DNA from: Mucilaginibacter rubeus | Lineage (GTDB): Bacteria; Bacteroidota; Bacteroidia; Sphingobacteriales; Sphingobacteriaceae | Assembly (NCBI RefSeq): GCF_003286415.2 | Contig: NZ_CP043450.1 | Coordinates: 682,001 to 746,000 of the forward strand | Direction of reading: 5' to 3' | Length of the DNA: 64,000 bases | Part shown: piece by piece, positions 51,986-62,209 of the stretch | Position numbering within the stretch: the first letter of the stretch is position 1 | Layout: every line of letters starts with the position of its first letter | Translations under genes and position numbers: made by a program | Notes under the pieces: generated by a model | Database searches by the model: none | What the model was told of the DNA's origin: nothing | The model's input: only the letters and a program-made list of their open reading frames with translations

Positions 51986-52786
51986 TTATATTTTAGCTAC
52001 AGCGTTGTTTGTCAAGGTTGCTTTAGTGGCGGCTAAAATCTCGCCGTTGGGTTTTTTTTGTATAAAACCTACCACTTCCCAACCTTGCTGATTAAAATCT
52101 TTAGGCAGGTTAATGGTGGTTTCACCTTTTTTTGCCTGGTTTAAGGTAACTGTTTTCAGGTCGCGCACTATCTGGGCGTGGGATAAAGTTCGGCCTTCGT
52201 TTTCGCCTTTGGCAACCTTGCTTATGGCCGATTTTTGTACGATAGCTATCAGCAACTGCTGCTTATCGGTATTCCCGGATAGCTCGTAATTTACAGCAAG
52301 CTTATCGCCTGTTTGTTGCGCTTTTAAAGTAACCTGGGCAGTTTGGGCTGTGTTTAAAGCATTGGAAATAGCCTCACGAAGTACAGGCTCATCTGAACCT
52401 ACTAATTCTGTTTTACCATTAACAATAACCTGCGGGGTATAAACCTGGGCATTTAAATAAGCGCTGTATTCCCGCTGGCGTTTTGAAAACATGGCATTGC
52501 TGAATATATCTTTCCAGCCAAGACTATTCCAGTAGTCAACATGGTAGGCCAGTATATAAACCGGTTTATCCTGTGTTTCCTTCTGGATCCTGGCCAGCAG
52601 CTCATCTGCCGGCGGACAGCTTGAACAACCTTCTGAAGTAAACAATTCAACCAAAGCAAAACCTTTACCCGGCGTAGCGGTGCTTACAGTTTTAACAGAG
52701 TCTACTTTACGGGCGGCATATGCGGCAGTAGCAAGCGCCAGTGCTACAGCACCAACACAAAAGCTTAAAATTTTTAGCGTTTTCAT
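51986..52786 (-). CDS. DUF1223 thioredoxin-like secreted protein
   Basis: A 266-residue protein with an N-terminal signal or anchor helix and a thioredoxin-like domain. The motif VELFTSEGCSSCPPADELLARI has a C-x-x-C pair and is the signature of the DUF1223 family (PF06764). VDYWNSLGWKDIFS, YTPQVIVNGKTELVG (a cis-Pro loop) and GWEVVGFIQKKPNG-type end strands support this. It should act in the periplasm on thiols, but its role is not known. It is cotranscribed with the 50-residue gene that follows. Confidence 0.86.
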   Translation of the reverse strand: MKTLKILSFCVGAVALALATAAYAARKVDSVKTVSTATPGKGFALVELFTSEGCSSCPPADELLARIQKETQDKPVYILAYHVDYWNSLGWKDIFSNAMFSKRQREYSAYLNAQVYTPQVIVNGKTELVGSDEPVLREAISNALNTAQTAQVTLKAQQTGDKLAVNYELSGNTDKQQLLIAIVQKSAISKVAKGENEGRTLSHAQIVRDLKTVTLNQAKKGETTINLPKDFNQQGWEVVGFIQKKPNGEILAATKATLTNNAVAKI

Positions 52787-52850
52787 ATCTCTCGATTTTT
52801 AATTTATATCAAAATTAGCCTCGAAATGGCCGCTAAAACAGCATAAAAAA

Positions 52851-52883
52851 GCCCAACCGGACATATTGCAAGCTCAGTTGGGC
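52851..52883 (-). terminator. Terminator on the minus strand
   Basis: GCCCAAC and GTTGGGC form a perfect 7-bp stem, and on the minus strand the second arm is followed by six T residues. It lies downstream of the LytTR regulator gene. Confidence 0.7.
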
Positions 52884-52950
52884 ATTGTTTGAGCCGAAAG
52901 TTCTGAGTTATTCTTTTATATGAAGAAGCTATTTAAAACATATAGAAGCC

Positions 52951-53043
52951 GTCATTGCGAGGTACGAAGCAATCCCCAATAGGCATAGGGGTTATACAAG
53001 TCTGCCCTGTAAAGTAGGGGATTGCTTCGTATCTCGCAATGAC
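52951..53043. repeat. TCATTGC palindromic repeat, copy 2
   Basis: GTCATTGCGAGGTACGAAGC at the left and GCTTCGTATCTCGCAATGAC at the right are reverse complements with one mismatch, extended to about 27 bases by AATCCCC/GGGGATT. It shares its ends, not its middle, with copy 1 at 23192-23270. Confidence 0.87.
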
Positions 53044-53100
53044 GAGCGGGATATAACAGTTTGTTTAACCGTTTTTAAACTCAAGACTGCTGACTTAGTA

Positions 53101-53862
53101 CTACCTATTCTCCAACCAGCTTAAAAATACCGGTGCTTTTTCTTTGTTGATGAGCAGTTTCTCCGGAGTTGGAATTGTTAGTTTCACAAACAGCTTGCGC
53201 ATAAAATAGTGCTCCACTTCTTTTATCGCGCTAAAATTTACGATGTACTGCCTGTTCAGCCTGAAAAACTGATCTTGCGAGAGCTGGCCGCTGATCTGAT
53301 CGAGCGATTGGTTAACAACATATTCCTGCTGATCGAAGGTCATGATAGTTGACAGCTCATTGCGGATGTAAAAGAAAGCGATATCATTGGTAGCTATGGT
53401 GATGTATTTATTGTTTTTAAATACCAGGAAGCTTTTTTTACCTGCCGGGGGAGTAATCTGCGATAGCAGACTGCTGATATCAGGCGTTGAGCCCTGCTGG
53501 AAGAAATTCCGCAGTTCATCTACCTTTTTAAAGGCATCGGCAATATCTGTTTTGGAGAAAGGTTTAAGCACGTAGTCAACACTGTTGGCTTTAAAGGCTT
53601 CTAACGAATATTCATCAAAGGCGGTGCAGAAAATAATGGGGCATGATACCTTTACCGATTTAAAGATCTCAAAGCATAAACCATCCGAAAGCTGGATATC
53701 CATAAAAATAAGATCGGGTTGCTTGTTCTCAGAAAGATAGGCAACCGAACTTTCAACGCTTTGCAGCTTGGTGACAATTTTTGAGTGCGGCCTTAACTCT
53801 AATATGATGCTTTCAAGCGAACGGGCTGCCTTTAGCTCGTCTTCAATGATGATAATGTTCAT
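53101..53862 (-). CDS. LytTR-family response regulator
   Basis: A 253-residue regulator with a receiver domain (MNIIIIEDELKAARSLESII, phosphoacceptor D55 in LIFMDIQLSDG, then CTAFDEYSLEAFKANSVDYVLKPF with the conserved Lys) and a LytTR DNA-binding domain (about 150-253: NNKYITIATNDIAFFYI, then LNRQYIVNFSAIKEVEHYF). I start at the ATG at 53862, which opens with MNIIIIEDE. A GTG or TTG upstream would add 14 residues that look unlike the family. It overlaps the end of its kinase gene by 20 bases. Confidence 0.9.
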   Translation of the reverse strand: MNIIIIEDELKAARSLESIILELRPHSKIVTKLQSVESSVAYLSENKQPDLIFMDIQLSDGLCFEIFKSVKVSCPIIFCTAFDEYSLEAFKANSVDYVLKPFSKTDIADAFKKVDELRNFFQQGSTPDISSLLSQITPPAGKKSFLVFKNNKYITIATNDIAFFYIRNELSTIMTFDQQEYVVNQSLDQISGQLSQDQFFRLNRQYIVNFSAIKEVEHYFMRKLFVKLTIPTPEKLLINKEKAPVFLSWLENR

Positions 53863-54865
53863 GTATAATAGGTAGTTTAACTTTGAATATTCTATCTTCA
53901 GCAATGATCTCTATTTGTTTATCAAGCAGGTGATCGTAACGCAGGTTAATATTCTTGAGCCCAACTCCTGTTGATGGCTCTTCAAAACGTTTGGGTTTAA
54001 TTTCGTTTTCCATTACAATGGTATCCCCCTCGGTATACAGCTTGATATGCAGGGGATGATCAAGCGATACCACATTGTGTTTAATACAGTTTTCGATGAG
54101 CAATTGCAATGTAAACGGGGGTATCAGTGTCCCGCGGTATTGATCATCGATGGTGTTGGTAAAGATAAAGCCATCTTCAAAACGTGCTTTCAGCAAAAAA
54201 TTGTACGCGTCTACGATATCAAGCTCTTCTGATAAATGAATGAGATCTAACTTACGGCTCTCCAGCGTAAAACGATAAAAGTTGGAAAGCTTAAGGATAA
54301 AATCTACCGAGTGCTGATCGCCGGTTTCAACCATGGCTTTCAGGGTGTTAAGGCTGTTGAACAGGAAATGCGGGTTGATCTGTTGTTTAAGCAATTCGTA
54401 CTGAGCGCCAAGGTTATCTGCTTTAATACGTTCCAGTTCAACAGTAACCTGCTGGTTTTGGTAGTTTTGGTATAATAGGTTTATCAGCATGTAAAACACA
54501 AGGTTAATGAGTATACCCCTAACCTCAATCATCAGCATTACCGGGCCAAAATTCATGTGCGTTAATATCAGCTGCTGTATATAAGCTAAAGCCAGCATTA
54601 CACCCATACCTATTACCAATGTGGTGAGCAGCCGGGAGTAGGAGATGCTTTTATTTATTTGTTTATTGTTTGATGGCTTTGGCAACGTATAGATATTGTA
54701 ATACCATACAAACAGCGAAAACGCGGCTGTTACCGCCGAGTTTACCGCAGCTTCGGCAGGCTTAAAATGGCGTTCGGCTATTTGAGGAACAGAAGCCAGC
54801 AGACCAAGGAAAATTGAACTGCTCCATATAATTCCGGGAGAGATTTTAAATGTTGTGTCTTTCAT
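53843..54865 (-). CDS. LytS-type sensor histidine kinase
   Basis: A 340-residue kinase of the LytS/YehU (His_kinase PF06580) class with an N-terminal membrane part of about four helices (about 13-130). The phosphoacceptor lies in LKQQINPHFLFNSLNTLKAMV, the ATPase part has the LLIENCIKHNVVSLDHP N box and the TGVGLKNINLRYDHL G box. With the LytTR regulator it forms a two-component pair whose genes overlap by 20 bases. Its input cannot be read from sequence. Confidence 0.9.
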   Translation of the reverse strand: MKDTTFKISPGIIWSSSIFLGLLASVPQIAERHFKPAEAAVNSAVTAAFSLFVWYYNIYTLPKPSNNKQINKSISYSRLLTTLVIGMGVMLALAYIQQLILTHMNFGPVMLMIEVRGILINLVFYMLINLLYQNYQNQQVTVELERIKADNLGAQYELLKQQINPHFLFNSLNTLKAMVETGDQHSVDFILKLSNFYRFTLESRKLDLIHLSEELDIVDAYNFLLKARFEDGFIFTNTIDDQYRGTLIPPFTLQLLIENCIKHNVVSLDHPLHIKLYTEGDTIVMENEIKPKRFEEPSTGVGLKNINLRYDHLLDKQIEIIAEDRIFKVKLPIIHEHYHH

Positions 54866-55268
54866 TTATTGCAACGGGTTTGCGGAAATAAAATGGTTGC
54901 CGGGCAAATATATAGTTAATTATGGCCTGTTGGCCAAATCTGCCGTTGTGTTGCTAAAACCACCGCCAAACTTTAATTTGTTTTGACCAAACGCCCCAAT
55001 TATTTCCGTTTACCGCTAAAATATAGCAGGTTTCAATATGGAAACATGGGTTTATGGCACAAACGGACATTTTATCGGCTGAAATAGACATATTAAACCG
55101 CGAATATTCCCGATGGGTATAGAGCCGGGGAATTGCAAACTACGGTTTGGTCTGATAAACAAACCCGGCTTCTTAAATCCACCTAAAATACTTTTGATGA
55201 AGATTTTTTTACTTAAAATTGTACATTATTTCAGTTAACTGTTCTCGTAAAAAGCAAGCCGCTCAACA
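54866..55268. other. Divergent spacer of 403 bases
   Basis: It separates the LytS-type kinase gene (minus) from the ECF sigma gene (plus). TACTTTTG at 55189-55196 is a candidate -7 box for the sigma gene, though its distance to the start is large. No other gene or repeat is supported. Confidence 0.5.
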
Positions 55269-55808
55269 TTGGAGATTAAAGAACTTATAGATTCTATCCA
55301 TTACAATAATGATGAATCTGCCTTTAATGAACTGTACAAGCTGCTGATCAATGGTCTTAATCAGTTTGCGTATTCGTTTCTGGGCGATAAGGAAGCTTGC
55401 GAGGAAATCATCAACGACCTTTTTGTAAACGTTTGGACAGGACGGCATAAGTTGGATAGGATCACGAACCCCAAAGTGTATTTTTATGTGGCGATAAAAA
55501 ACGCCTGTCTTAACCATATCCGCAGCAATAACTCGAAAAGGAACCGCGACGCCCAGCTTGCCGAAACTTATTATTTCCATTTATCGGTTGATCCGTCGCA
55601 ATTGCTCATTAGTAAAGAGCTGCAAGCCGGAGTTTTAACTGCTGTAAATAGTTTGCCCTCACGTTGCAAACTCATTTTTAAAATGGTTAAGGAAGATGAG
55701 CTTTCCTGTAACGAAGTAGCCGATATTCTTGGCCTCTCTAACAAAACCGTATTCGCGCAGCTTGCTATTGCTTTGAAGAAATTGGATGAGGCGCTTGGGA
55801 ATAGTTAA
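55269..55808 (+). CDS. ECF-type RNA polymerase sigma factor
   Basis: A 179-residue sigma-70 family regulator with region 2 (NELYKLLINGLNQFAYSFLGDKEACEEIINDLFVNVW) and region 4 (LPSRCKLIFKMVKEDELSCNEVADILGLSNKTV). It resembles the sigma factors that pair with FecR in SusC/SusD loci. The start is TTG at 55269, because the frame is closed by a stop shortly upstream and no ATG is present. It precedes the FecR gene, so it is the likely activator of the PUL downstream. Confidence 0.87.
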   Translation: MEIKELIDSIHYNNDESAFNELYKLLINGLNQFAYSFLGDKEACEEIINDLFVNVWTGRHKLDRITNPKVYFYVAIKNACLNHIRSNNSKRNRDAQLAETYYFHLSVDPSQLLISKELQAGVLTAVNSLPSRCKLIFKMVKEDELSCNEVADILGLSNKTVFAQLAIALKKLDEALGNS

Positions 55809-56080
55809 ATCCTTGATTTAAGGATAAAAAAGCAGAGTGGGAAGTACGCGATTCAATTACCGTTTATGAATGTCTTTGTTGTTTTTAATTCCCCGTTAGG
55901 GGATACCTGTTTGTAGCAAAAATCAAATTAATAATCTTTTGCCTCGTAGAGGCTACCCTCTCGGCTAGTTAGAAAGCAAATTGAAAAATGTTGGAATCAA
56001 TCCCCCCTCAAAAAATATTTTAATTTCTTTTAGGAAAAACCTGGGTGAGCTGTGTCCTTAACGCAGAACACCGTATTACT

Positions 56081-57148
56081 ATGAGCAAATCCAGGTTTAT
56101 TGAGTTAATGGCCAAAAGTATGGGCAAAACTGCCAATGCTGAGGAGTTGGCCGAACTCGACATGTTTCTTGAACAATTTCCCGACTATAAAAAAACGTAC
56201 CAGGTTACCAATGCATTAAAAGGAAATGGTGCTGAGTTGGCAGAAACAAAACCGGAAGAGGTTAACAGCAACCTGGAGGAGATCTGGAACAGGATTAAAA
56301 GCTCAAATAAAAATACGGCGAATGATGCTAAGGTAAAACCAATGTTCAGGTGGCAATGGGTTGCTGCCGCTGTATTGTTACTTGTTGCGGCGGGAGCTTT
56401 GTTTTACAAGAAAACAGAGCAGCAGGACAGCCTGACCGCCGAGAATATATTACATGAAATTCGTGTGCCTTACGGTAAAACCGAAAAGCTGAAACTGCCC
56501 GACGGAACACAGGTTACCCTAAACGCCGGGAGCACTTTTTCATACCCCGAAGCTTTTGAAAAAAACAGCAGGGATGTAAGTCTTACCGGCGAAGGCTTTT
56601 TTGAGGTAACTAAAAACGCGAAGAAACCTTTTCTGGTACACACGGCTAAACTTGTTGTAAAGGTATTAGGAACGGTGTTTAATGTTAAGGCATACAATAA
56701 TGATAAAACAGTTGAAACTACGCTGTTAAAAGGCAAGGTACAGGTTGAATTAAAAAACAATCCCGAGAAAAGGATTATCCTCTTGCCCAATGAAAAGCTG
56801 ATTGTTGTTAATAACAGGGAGCCTAAAAGCGCGAAGCCTAAAGAGAGTAAAATTGAATACCAGGTAACCGAATTGCCGGATGTTAAGCCCGACGAGGTAA
56901 AAGAAACCGCATGGGTTGATAACAGGATACTGTTCACCAATGAGGCCTTTGAAGATGTGGCTGTACAAATTGAGCGCAAATACAACGTGCAGGTTGTATT
57001 TGAAAATCAGAAGCTGCGTACTGAGCAGATAAGCGGTTTGCTTGATAAAGAGTCGTTACAGGAAGCTTTGGGCATTATTGAATTGACAACGCCATTCAAA
57101 TTCAGGATAGAGGGGCAAACCGTTTACCTGTCAAAAAAAGAAAAATAG
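56081..57148 (+). CDS. FecR-family anti-sigma factor
   Basis: A 355-residue membrane protein with a cytosolic N-terminal region (1-85), a membrane span (about 90-105: WQWVAAAVLLLVAAGALFYK) and a periplasmic FecR domain (about 130-240: EIRVPYGKTEKLKLPDGTQVTLN, then GSTFSYPEAF and VHTAKLVVKVLGTVFNVKAY). The end is a secretin/STN-like domain (about 280-350). Such proteins hold the ECF sigma inactive until a signal from a TonB receptor arrives. A SusC with an STN domain follows, which fits signal transfer. The ATG at 56081 is preferred to a GTG 12 codons upstream. Confidence 0.9.
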   Translation: MSKSRFIELMAKSMGKTANAEELAELDMFLEQFPDYKKTYQVTNALKGNGAELAETKPEEVNSNLEEIWNRIKSSNKNTANDAKVKPMFRWQWVAAAVLLLVAAGALFYKKTEQQDSLTAENILHEIRVPYGKTEKLKLPDGTQVTLNAGSTFSYPEAFEKNSRDVSLTGEGFFEVTKNAKKPFLVHTAKLVVKVLGTVFNVKAYNNDKTVETTLLKGKVQVELKNNPEKRIILLPNEKLIVVNNREPKSAKPKESKIEYQVTELPDVKPDEVKETAWVDNRILFTNEAFEDVAVQIERKYNVQVVFENQKLRTEQISGLLDKESLQEALGIIELTTPFKFRIEGQTVYLSKKEK

Positions 57149-57341
57149 AAATCAAATAAACTAACTAACCACTAACCAACAGCTTATGATATTGAAAACT
57201 TACTTATCAGATTCCTGAAATATCCTCAAACAAAAAGGGAAGAGCTGCCACTCCTCCCTGCAAACAAATAGGATTTTATTAACGGAGTAAGCTATTGTAA
57301 TACAGCGCTTACTCCATCCATTTATTTTCAAAACAAATGTA

Positions 57342-60300
57342 ATGAAAAAAACAAGAAGGGTGTTTCCGCTTCGTGGCGCGCCCGTATGTCTCAAAGTTAT
57401 TTTGCTGATGAAAGCAGTATTTTTATTGGTCCTGGTTACCTGTGTGCAAGTTTCTGCAAAAGTATACTCACAGCAGAAATTTACGCTTAGCCTGAAGCAG
57501 GCTGAAGTAAGCAGTATCCTTACTAAAATTCAAAAACAAAGCGATTACCGCTTCTTTTACAACTACGCCTCCATCAAAAAGTTGGGTAAGGTTGACCTTG
57601 ATGTGAAAGACGCGACAATTGACGAGCTACTTGCCGTTATCATTGATGATAAGCTTGCTTACAAGATGAATGAAGATCATGTGGTGATCATTGCTAATCA
57701 TGAAGAAGCCAAAAGCCTGGCCATTGTAAAAGGTAAGGTTGTTGACGCCAAAGGCGAACCGCTTATTGGCGTAAACATTCGCCTACAGGGTACCAATCAG
57801 GGTACCACTACAGATATAAATGGTAATTTCAGCATTGATGCACCGGTTAACGGCGTGTTGGAAATATCTTATATCGGGTTTGAAAAAAAGGTGGTTACCA
57901 TAACCGGAAGCCAAACTTTGAATATAACCATGGTTGCTTTGCCATCTGCCTTAACCGAGGTTGTTGTAGTTGGTTACGGCACTACCAAAAAGATTGATGT
58001 TACCGGCGCGGTAGCCAGCGTAAAGGGTAGCGATATTCAAAATCTACCCGTAGCGTCAGCAACTCAGGCTTTAGACGGCCGTGCGGCTGGTGTAAACATT
58101 GTGCGTAATGATGGTTCGCCGGGTGCGGCCTCAAGTATCAGGATCCGTGGTACTGGTACGCTTAATGACGCCAACCCGCTTATTGTTGTTGATGGTGTGC
58201 CTACCAGCAATCCCGACGCTTTAAGCGATATCAACCCTAACGATATTGCTTCGGTTGATATATTGAAGGATGCATCGGCAGCAGCTATTTATGGTACGCG
58301 TGCAGCTAACGGCGTTGTATTGGTTACTACTAAAAAAGGTACTTACAATCAGAAATTAGCCACCAATATCAATTTTTACAACGGTTTTTCTAACACCACC
58401 AAATACCTTAACCTGTTAACTGCTCCGCAGCTTTATCAGCTAAAAAGAGAGCGTTATACCAATGATGGCGTTGCTATCGACGCGCCATGGAACGATGAGT
58501 ATTACGCTACTCAAAGAACCGATTGGCAACGGGCTATCATGAAAACCGGCCACGTAATTAATGGCGATGTTAACCTGCAGGGAGGTAATGAGGTATCTAA
58601 CTACTATTGGTCTACCTCGGTTTATAATGAAGATGGTATAATCGATAAAACCAACTTCAAACGTTTCAGCACACGTTTCAACTCGGAGCATAAAGTAACC
58701 GAATGGTTAAAATTGGGCGAGAATATCCAGTTAAGCTATGCCAACAATGTTGGGTTTGATAATAACAACTCGCAAACAGGTTTGATCTTCTCGGCTTTAC
58801 GTTTTAATCCTGCCATTCCGTTGGTTAATCCTGATGGAACATACGGTACGTCAAAAGCATTTGCCAACCAGTTAGGAGATATAAATAGCCCTTATGCTAC
58901 CATACAGGAGGCAGACAGGTTTAATAAAAAATATCGTGCACTTGCAAATGCCTTTGCCGAGATCTCTTTCCTAAAAGAATTAAAACTGCGTGTAAACTAC
59001 GCATATGATGGTACTTTAAACCGTGCTTACAACTTCAGTATAGCTGATGTTAACCAGGCCAGGCAAAATACCACCTCGCAGCTAACACAAAATGAGGGTG
59101 AGCTGTCATCACAATTAATTGAGTCGTTCCTGAGCTATGATAAGGTGTTTGGCAAAAGCCACGTAACATTTACCGGTGGTTACTCCTACCAAAACTTTAA
59201 AACATATGGTTTTAATGCATGGCGGATTGGATATGATGATACTTCACAAGATCAGCGCGTGCTTAGTTTAGGTAACAGCCAGTTTAATTCAAGCGTAGTG
59301 CCGGATGAATCATCATTACAATCAGGTTTCGGCAGGTTGTTTTATGATTACGACAGCCGTTTCCTGGCTACTTTAACTTTCCGTGCAGACGGATCGTCTA
59401 AATTCGCACCATCAAAAAGATGGGGATATTTCCCGGCATTCTCTTTGGGCTGGAGGCTATCTAACGAGCAATTTATCAAAAACATAACCTGGATAAGCAA
59501 CCTGAAATTATCGGGTGGTTATGGTGAGCTTGGTAATCAAAACATTGGTACATTCCAATATACCAGCTTAATCAGGTTAGGCAGTACTTATGAAAATAAC
59601 GGTTATACCTTTGGTGGTACAGGCTATACAGGCGCGGCAGTTTATAGCCTTGCCAACCCGGATATTACCTGGGAACGTACTGCTATGACTAACATTAGCT
59701 TAGATGCAGGTTTTTTAAATAACCAGTTAACAACAACTTTAACCTGGTTCAATAAAAATACCAAGGATATGCTTCTGTCACCTCCTGTTGTGGGTGCGGC
59801 CGGTTCGGTAAATATCCCTAACCAAAACATTGGCACCATGAACAACAAGGGTATTGAGTTTGAAGTTAACTACCATGGTGGTGCCGATAAAGTAAAATAC
59901 TCGGTTGGCGCTAACGCTTCATATATCAAAAACAAGGTAACTAAGTTAAATGGCGAAGGTACATTTGTAGGTTCAACTGTTTACGGTCGTTCAAGCCAGG
60001 AAATTTCCCGTACCTATGAAGGCCAGCCAATAGCTTCTTTTTACGGTTGGAAAACCAACGGTTTATACCAGACACAAGCCGACATTGATAATGATCCGGC
60101 CCTAAAAAATGACCCGCGTAAAGCAAGCATCAGACCTGGTGATGTACGTTTCCTTGACCTGAATGGTGATGGTTTGATTGACGGTAACGACCGCACCAAC
60201 CTGGGTAATCCTAACCCTAAAGTTACTGCCGGCTTACAGGGCAGTATATCATACAAAGGCTTTGATTTTTCGGCAAACTTTACCGGTGTATTTGGTGTGA

Positions 60301-60713
60301 GCCTTTACAATGCCGATAGGATGCAGGGTATCGACCCAACTTATCCGTTTAACCTTTATGCCGAAACTTTGGGTCGTTGGACAGGTCCGGGTACCAGCAA
60401 TACCATTCCTCGTTTATCGCTTGACCGTGCTAATGATAACTACCGCACATCTGATCTGTTTGTTGAAAGCGGAAGCTATGTAAGCCTTAAAAATGCCACA
60501 TTAGGTTATACGCTTCCTGTTAGCTGGGCTAAAAAGGCAACTTTAAAAAGTGTAAGGTTATATGCTTCCGGTCAAAACCTGTTTTTTATAACCGGATATA
60601 AAGGTTATACACCTGAGTTGGGTTATACCAACGGCAATTTGCAAAGAGGTGTTGACGTAGCTCAATACCCATCGGTAAGGACAATAACATTTGGTGTAAC
60701 AGTTAAATTATAA
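57342..60713 (+). CDS. SusC-like TonB-dependent outer-membrane receptor with STN domain
   Basis: A 1123-residue SusC-family glycan importer. After a signal/anchor region it has an STN domain (about 48-115: FTLSLKQAEVSSILTKIQKQSDYRFFYNY), which talks to FecR, a carboxypeptidase-regulatory-like domain (about 128-205: IVKGKVVDAKGEPLIGVNIRL), a plug with the SusC signature VVVVGYGTTKKIDVTGAV, PLIVVDGVP and SAAAIYGTRAANGVVLVTTKKG, and a long beta-barrel ending in VRTITFGVTVKL. It is followed after seven bases by susD. The import substrate is probably an oligosaccharide containing N-acetylglucosamine, judged by the GH89 gene. Confidence 0.94.
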   Translation: MKKTRRVFPLRGAPVCLKVILLMKAVFLLVLVTCVQVSAKVYSQQKFTLSLKQAEVSSILTKIQKQSDYRFFYNYASIKKLGKVDLDVKDATIDELLAVIIDDKLAYKMNEDHVVIIANHEEAKSLAIVKGKVVDAKGEPLIGVNIRLQGTNQGTTTDINGNFSIDAPVNGVLEISYIGFEKKVVTITGSQTLNITMVALPSALTEVVVVGYGTTKKIDVTGAVASVKGSDIQNLPVASATQALDGRAAGVNIVRNDGSPGAASSIRIRGTGTLNDANPLIVVDGVPTSNPDALSDINPNDIASVDILKDASAAAIYGTRAANGVVLVTTKKGTYNQKLATNINFYNGFSNTTKYLNLLTAPQLYQLKRERYTNDGVAIDAPWNDEYYATQRTDWQRAIMKTGHVINGDVNLQGGNEVSNYYWSTSVYNEDGIIDKTNFKRFSTRFNSEHKVTEWLKLGENIQLSYANNVGFDNNNSQTGLIFSALRFNPAIPLVNPDGTYGTSKAFANQLGDINSPYATIQEADRFNKKYRALANAFAEISFLKELKLRVNYAYDGTLNRAYNFSIADVNQARQNTTSQLTQNEGELSSQLIESFLSYDKVFGKSHVTFTGGYSYQNFKTYGFNAWRIGYDDTSQDQRVLSLGNSQFNSSVVPDESSLQSGFGRLFYDYDSRFLATLTFRADGSSKFAPSKRWGYFPAFSLGWRLSNEQFIKNITWISNLKLSGGYGELGNQNIGTFQYTSLIRLGSTYENNGYTFGGTGYTGAAVYSLANPDITWERTAMTNISLDAGFLNNQLTTTLTWFNKNTKDMLLSPPVVGAAGSVNIPNQNIGTMNNKGIEFEVNYHGGADKVKYSVGANASYIKNKVTKLNGEGTFVGSTVYGRSSQEISRTYEGQPIASFYGWKTNGLYQTQADIDNDPALKNDPRKASIRPGDVRFLDLNGDGLIDGNDRTNLGNPNPKVTAGLQGSISYKGFDFSANFTGVFGVSLYNADRMQGIDPTYPFNLYAETLGRWTGPGTSNTIPRLSLDRANDNYRTSDLFVESGSYVSLKNATLGYTLPVSWAKKATLKSVRLYASGQNLFFITGYKGYTPELGYTNGNLQRGVDVAQYPSVRTITFGVTVKL

Positions 60714-60720
60714 CATCATC

Positions 60721-62199
60721 ATGAAATCAAACAAACTAATATATACGCTTGTGTCACTGGCCCTGATGGGCAGCGGCTGTAAAAAAGCGCTTGATTTAAA
60801 GCAACAAGGTGTTTACAGCTCAACCAATTATTTCCGTAATGAAGTTGACGCTGTTAATGCGGTAACCGGTATCTACAGTATTTTACCTGAAGAAGATTAT
60901 ATAGGCCATGCCGAATCAACATTTGATACGCCATCTGATGATTACTGGCGCTCTGGTGACCACGGCGAAGACGAGGCTATCGAAAACCTGACCTATGATG
61001 CTTCAAACGCAGCTATCCGCTATCCGTGGAAATGGCGTTATGAGGAAATTAACCGTGCTACCAACTGTATCATTAACATTCCTAAAATAACCGCTATCTC
61101 TGCCGATGTGAAAAATCGCAGCATGGGTGAGGCCTACTTTTTAAGGGCTTTTGGTTACTGGCGTTTAATGATCATTCATGGTGATGTTCCTATCATTACC
61201 GAGGCTGATTATACTTCACTGAATTTCAATGTTCCAAAATCGCCTATAGAAGATGTTCGCAAACAAATTGAATCCGATTTGTTGAAAGCGGTTGATCTGT
61301 TGCCTGAAAGCTATGCTGCTGCTGATCGTGGCCGGGTGAGCAAAGGAACCGCGTTGGGTTTACTGACCAAGCTTTATATGTATTGGGAAAAACTTCCTGA
61401 AGCTATCGCTACAGGGCAAAAAGTGATCTCGAACCCTGCTTATGCGCTTGCTGCAAATTATACTGATAATTTTACCCGTGCAAATGAAAACAGTACTGAG
61501 TTACTTTTCTCAATTCAGGCTGTACAAAACGTGGTACAAAACGACTTTACCGTTTACTACATCCCGCGTCCGTGGGGCGGTTACGGCTTTAGTCAGCCAT
61601 TGCAAGGCCTTGCCAATGAGTTTGAGGCAGGCGATCCGCGTAAAGAAGCTACTTTATTAAGTGTTGGCGACAAAGTTGATTTGGGCGATGGCAACGGTTT
61701 AACAACCTTTACGGCCGATCTTTCTGCTACCGGTTTTGCTTTCAAAAAGTATGCAGTGTTCAATACTGCTGCTGCCGGTGGCGGTGTTGATCATAGCTAT
61801 GCTGTTCCGTTAATGCGCTCTGCCGATATCTATTTGTTGGTAGCCGAAGCCTTGATCCGTACGCAAGGCGCTGGAGCAGGTGACGCGCTGATCAACCAGA
61901 TCAGGCGCCGTGCGTCGGCTTCGTTGAAACCGGTTTCAGGAGCTGGCATGAAAGAGTTGATCCACGAGCGCCGTGTTGAATTGGCCGGCGAAGATCAGCG
62001 TCACCAGGATCTGATGCGTTGGGATAAAGCTAAAATTGTGGATATAGCAGCCATTTATAACCTTGCTGTATCTAAAGCTCCGCTCGATCAAAACAAAACG
62101 GTAACCTTTGTTCGCCCTAAAAACTATTACTTCCCAATCCCTCAGGTTGAGATTGATAAGAGTAAAGGCGTATTAGTACAGAACCCTAATTTTAATTAA
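60721..62199 (+). CDS. SusD/RagB-like glycan-binding lipoprotein
   Basis: A 492-residue lipoprotein (lipobox LMGSGC, Cys20) on the outer surface that forms the lid of SusC. Diagnostic segments are DLKQQGVYSSTNYFRNEVDAVNAVTGIY, RSMGEAYFLRAFGYWRLM, TALGLLTKLYMYWEKLPEA, MRSADIYLLVAEALIRT, LIHERRVELAGEDQRHQDLMRW and YYFPIPQVEID near the end. It follows susC directly, and a hairpin lies behind it before the GH89 gene. Confidence 0.93.
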   Translation: MKSNKLIYTLVSLALMGSGCKKALDLKQQGVYSSTNYFRNEVDAVNAVTGIYSILPEEDYIGHAESTFDTPSDDYWRSGDHGEDEAIENLTYDASNAAIRYPWKWRYEEINRATNCIINIPKITAISADVKNRSMGEAYFLRAFGYWRLMIIHGDVPIITEADYTSLNFNVPKSPIEDVRKQIESDLLKAVDLLPESYAAADRGRVSKGTALGLLTKLYMYWEKLPEAIATGQKVISNPAYALAANYTDNFTRANENSTELLFSIQAVQNVVQNDFTVYYIPRPWGGYGFSQPLQGLANEFEAGDPRKEATLLSVGDKVDLGDGNGLTTFTADLSATGFAFKKYAVFNTAAAGGGVDHSYAVPLMRSADIYLLVAEALIRTQGAGAGDALINQIRRRASASLKPVSGAGMKELIHERRVELAGEDQRHQDLMRWDKAKIVDIAAIYNLAVSKAPLDQNKTVTFVRPKNYYFPIPQVEIDKSKGVLVQNPNFN

Positions 62200-62209
62200 T
62201 AATATCCTC

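Larger units (their letters stand above)
52787..53100. other. Spacer of 314 bases
   Basis: It carries the terminator of the LytTR regulator gene (52851-52883) and copy 2 of the TCATTGC palindromic repeat (52951-53043). Its left end should hold the promoter of the DUF1223 gene. No gene is evident. Confidence 0.6.
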
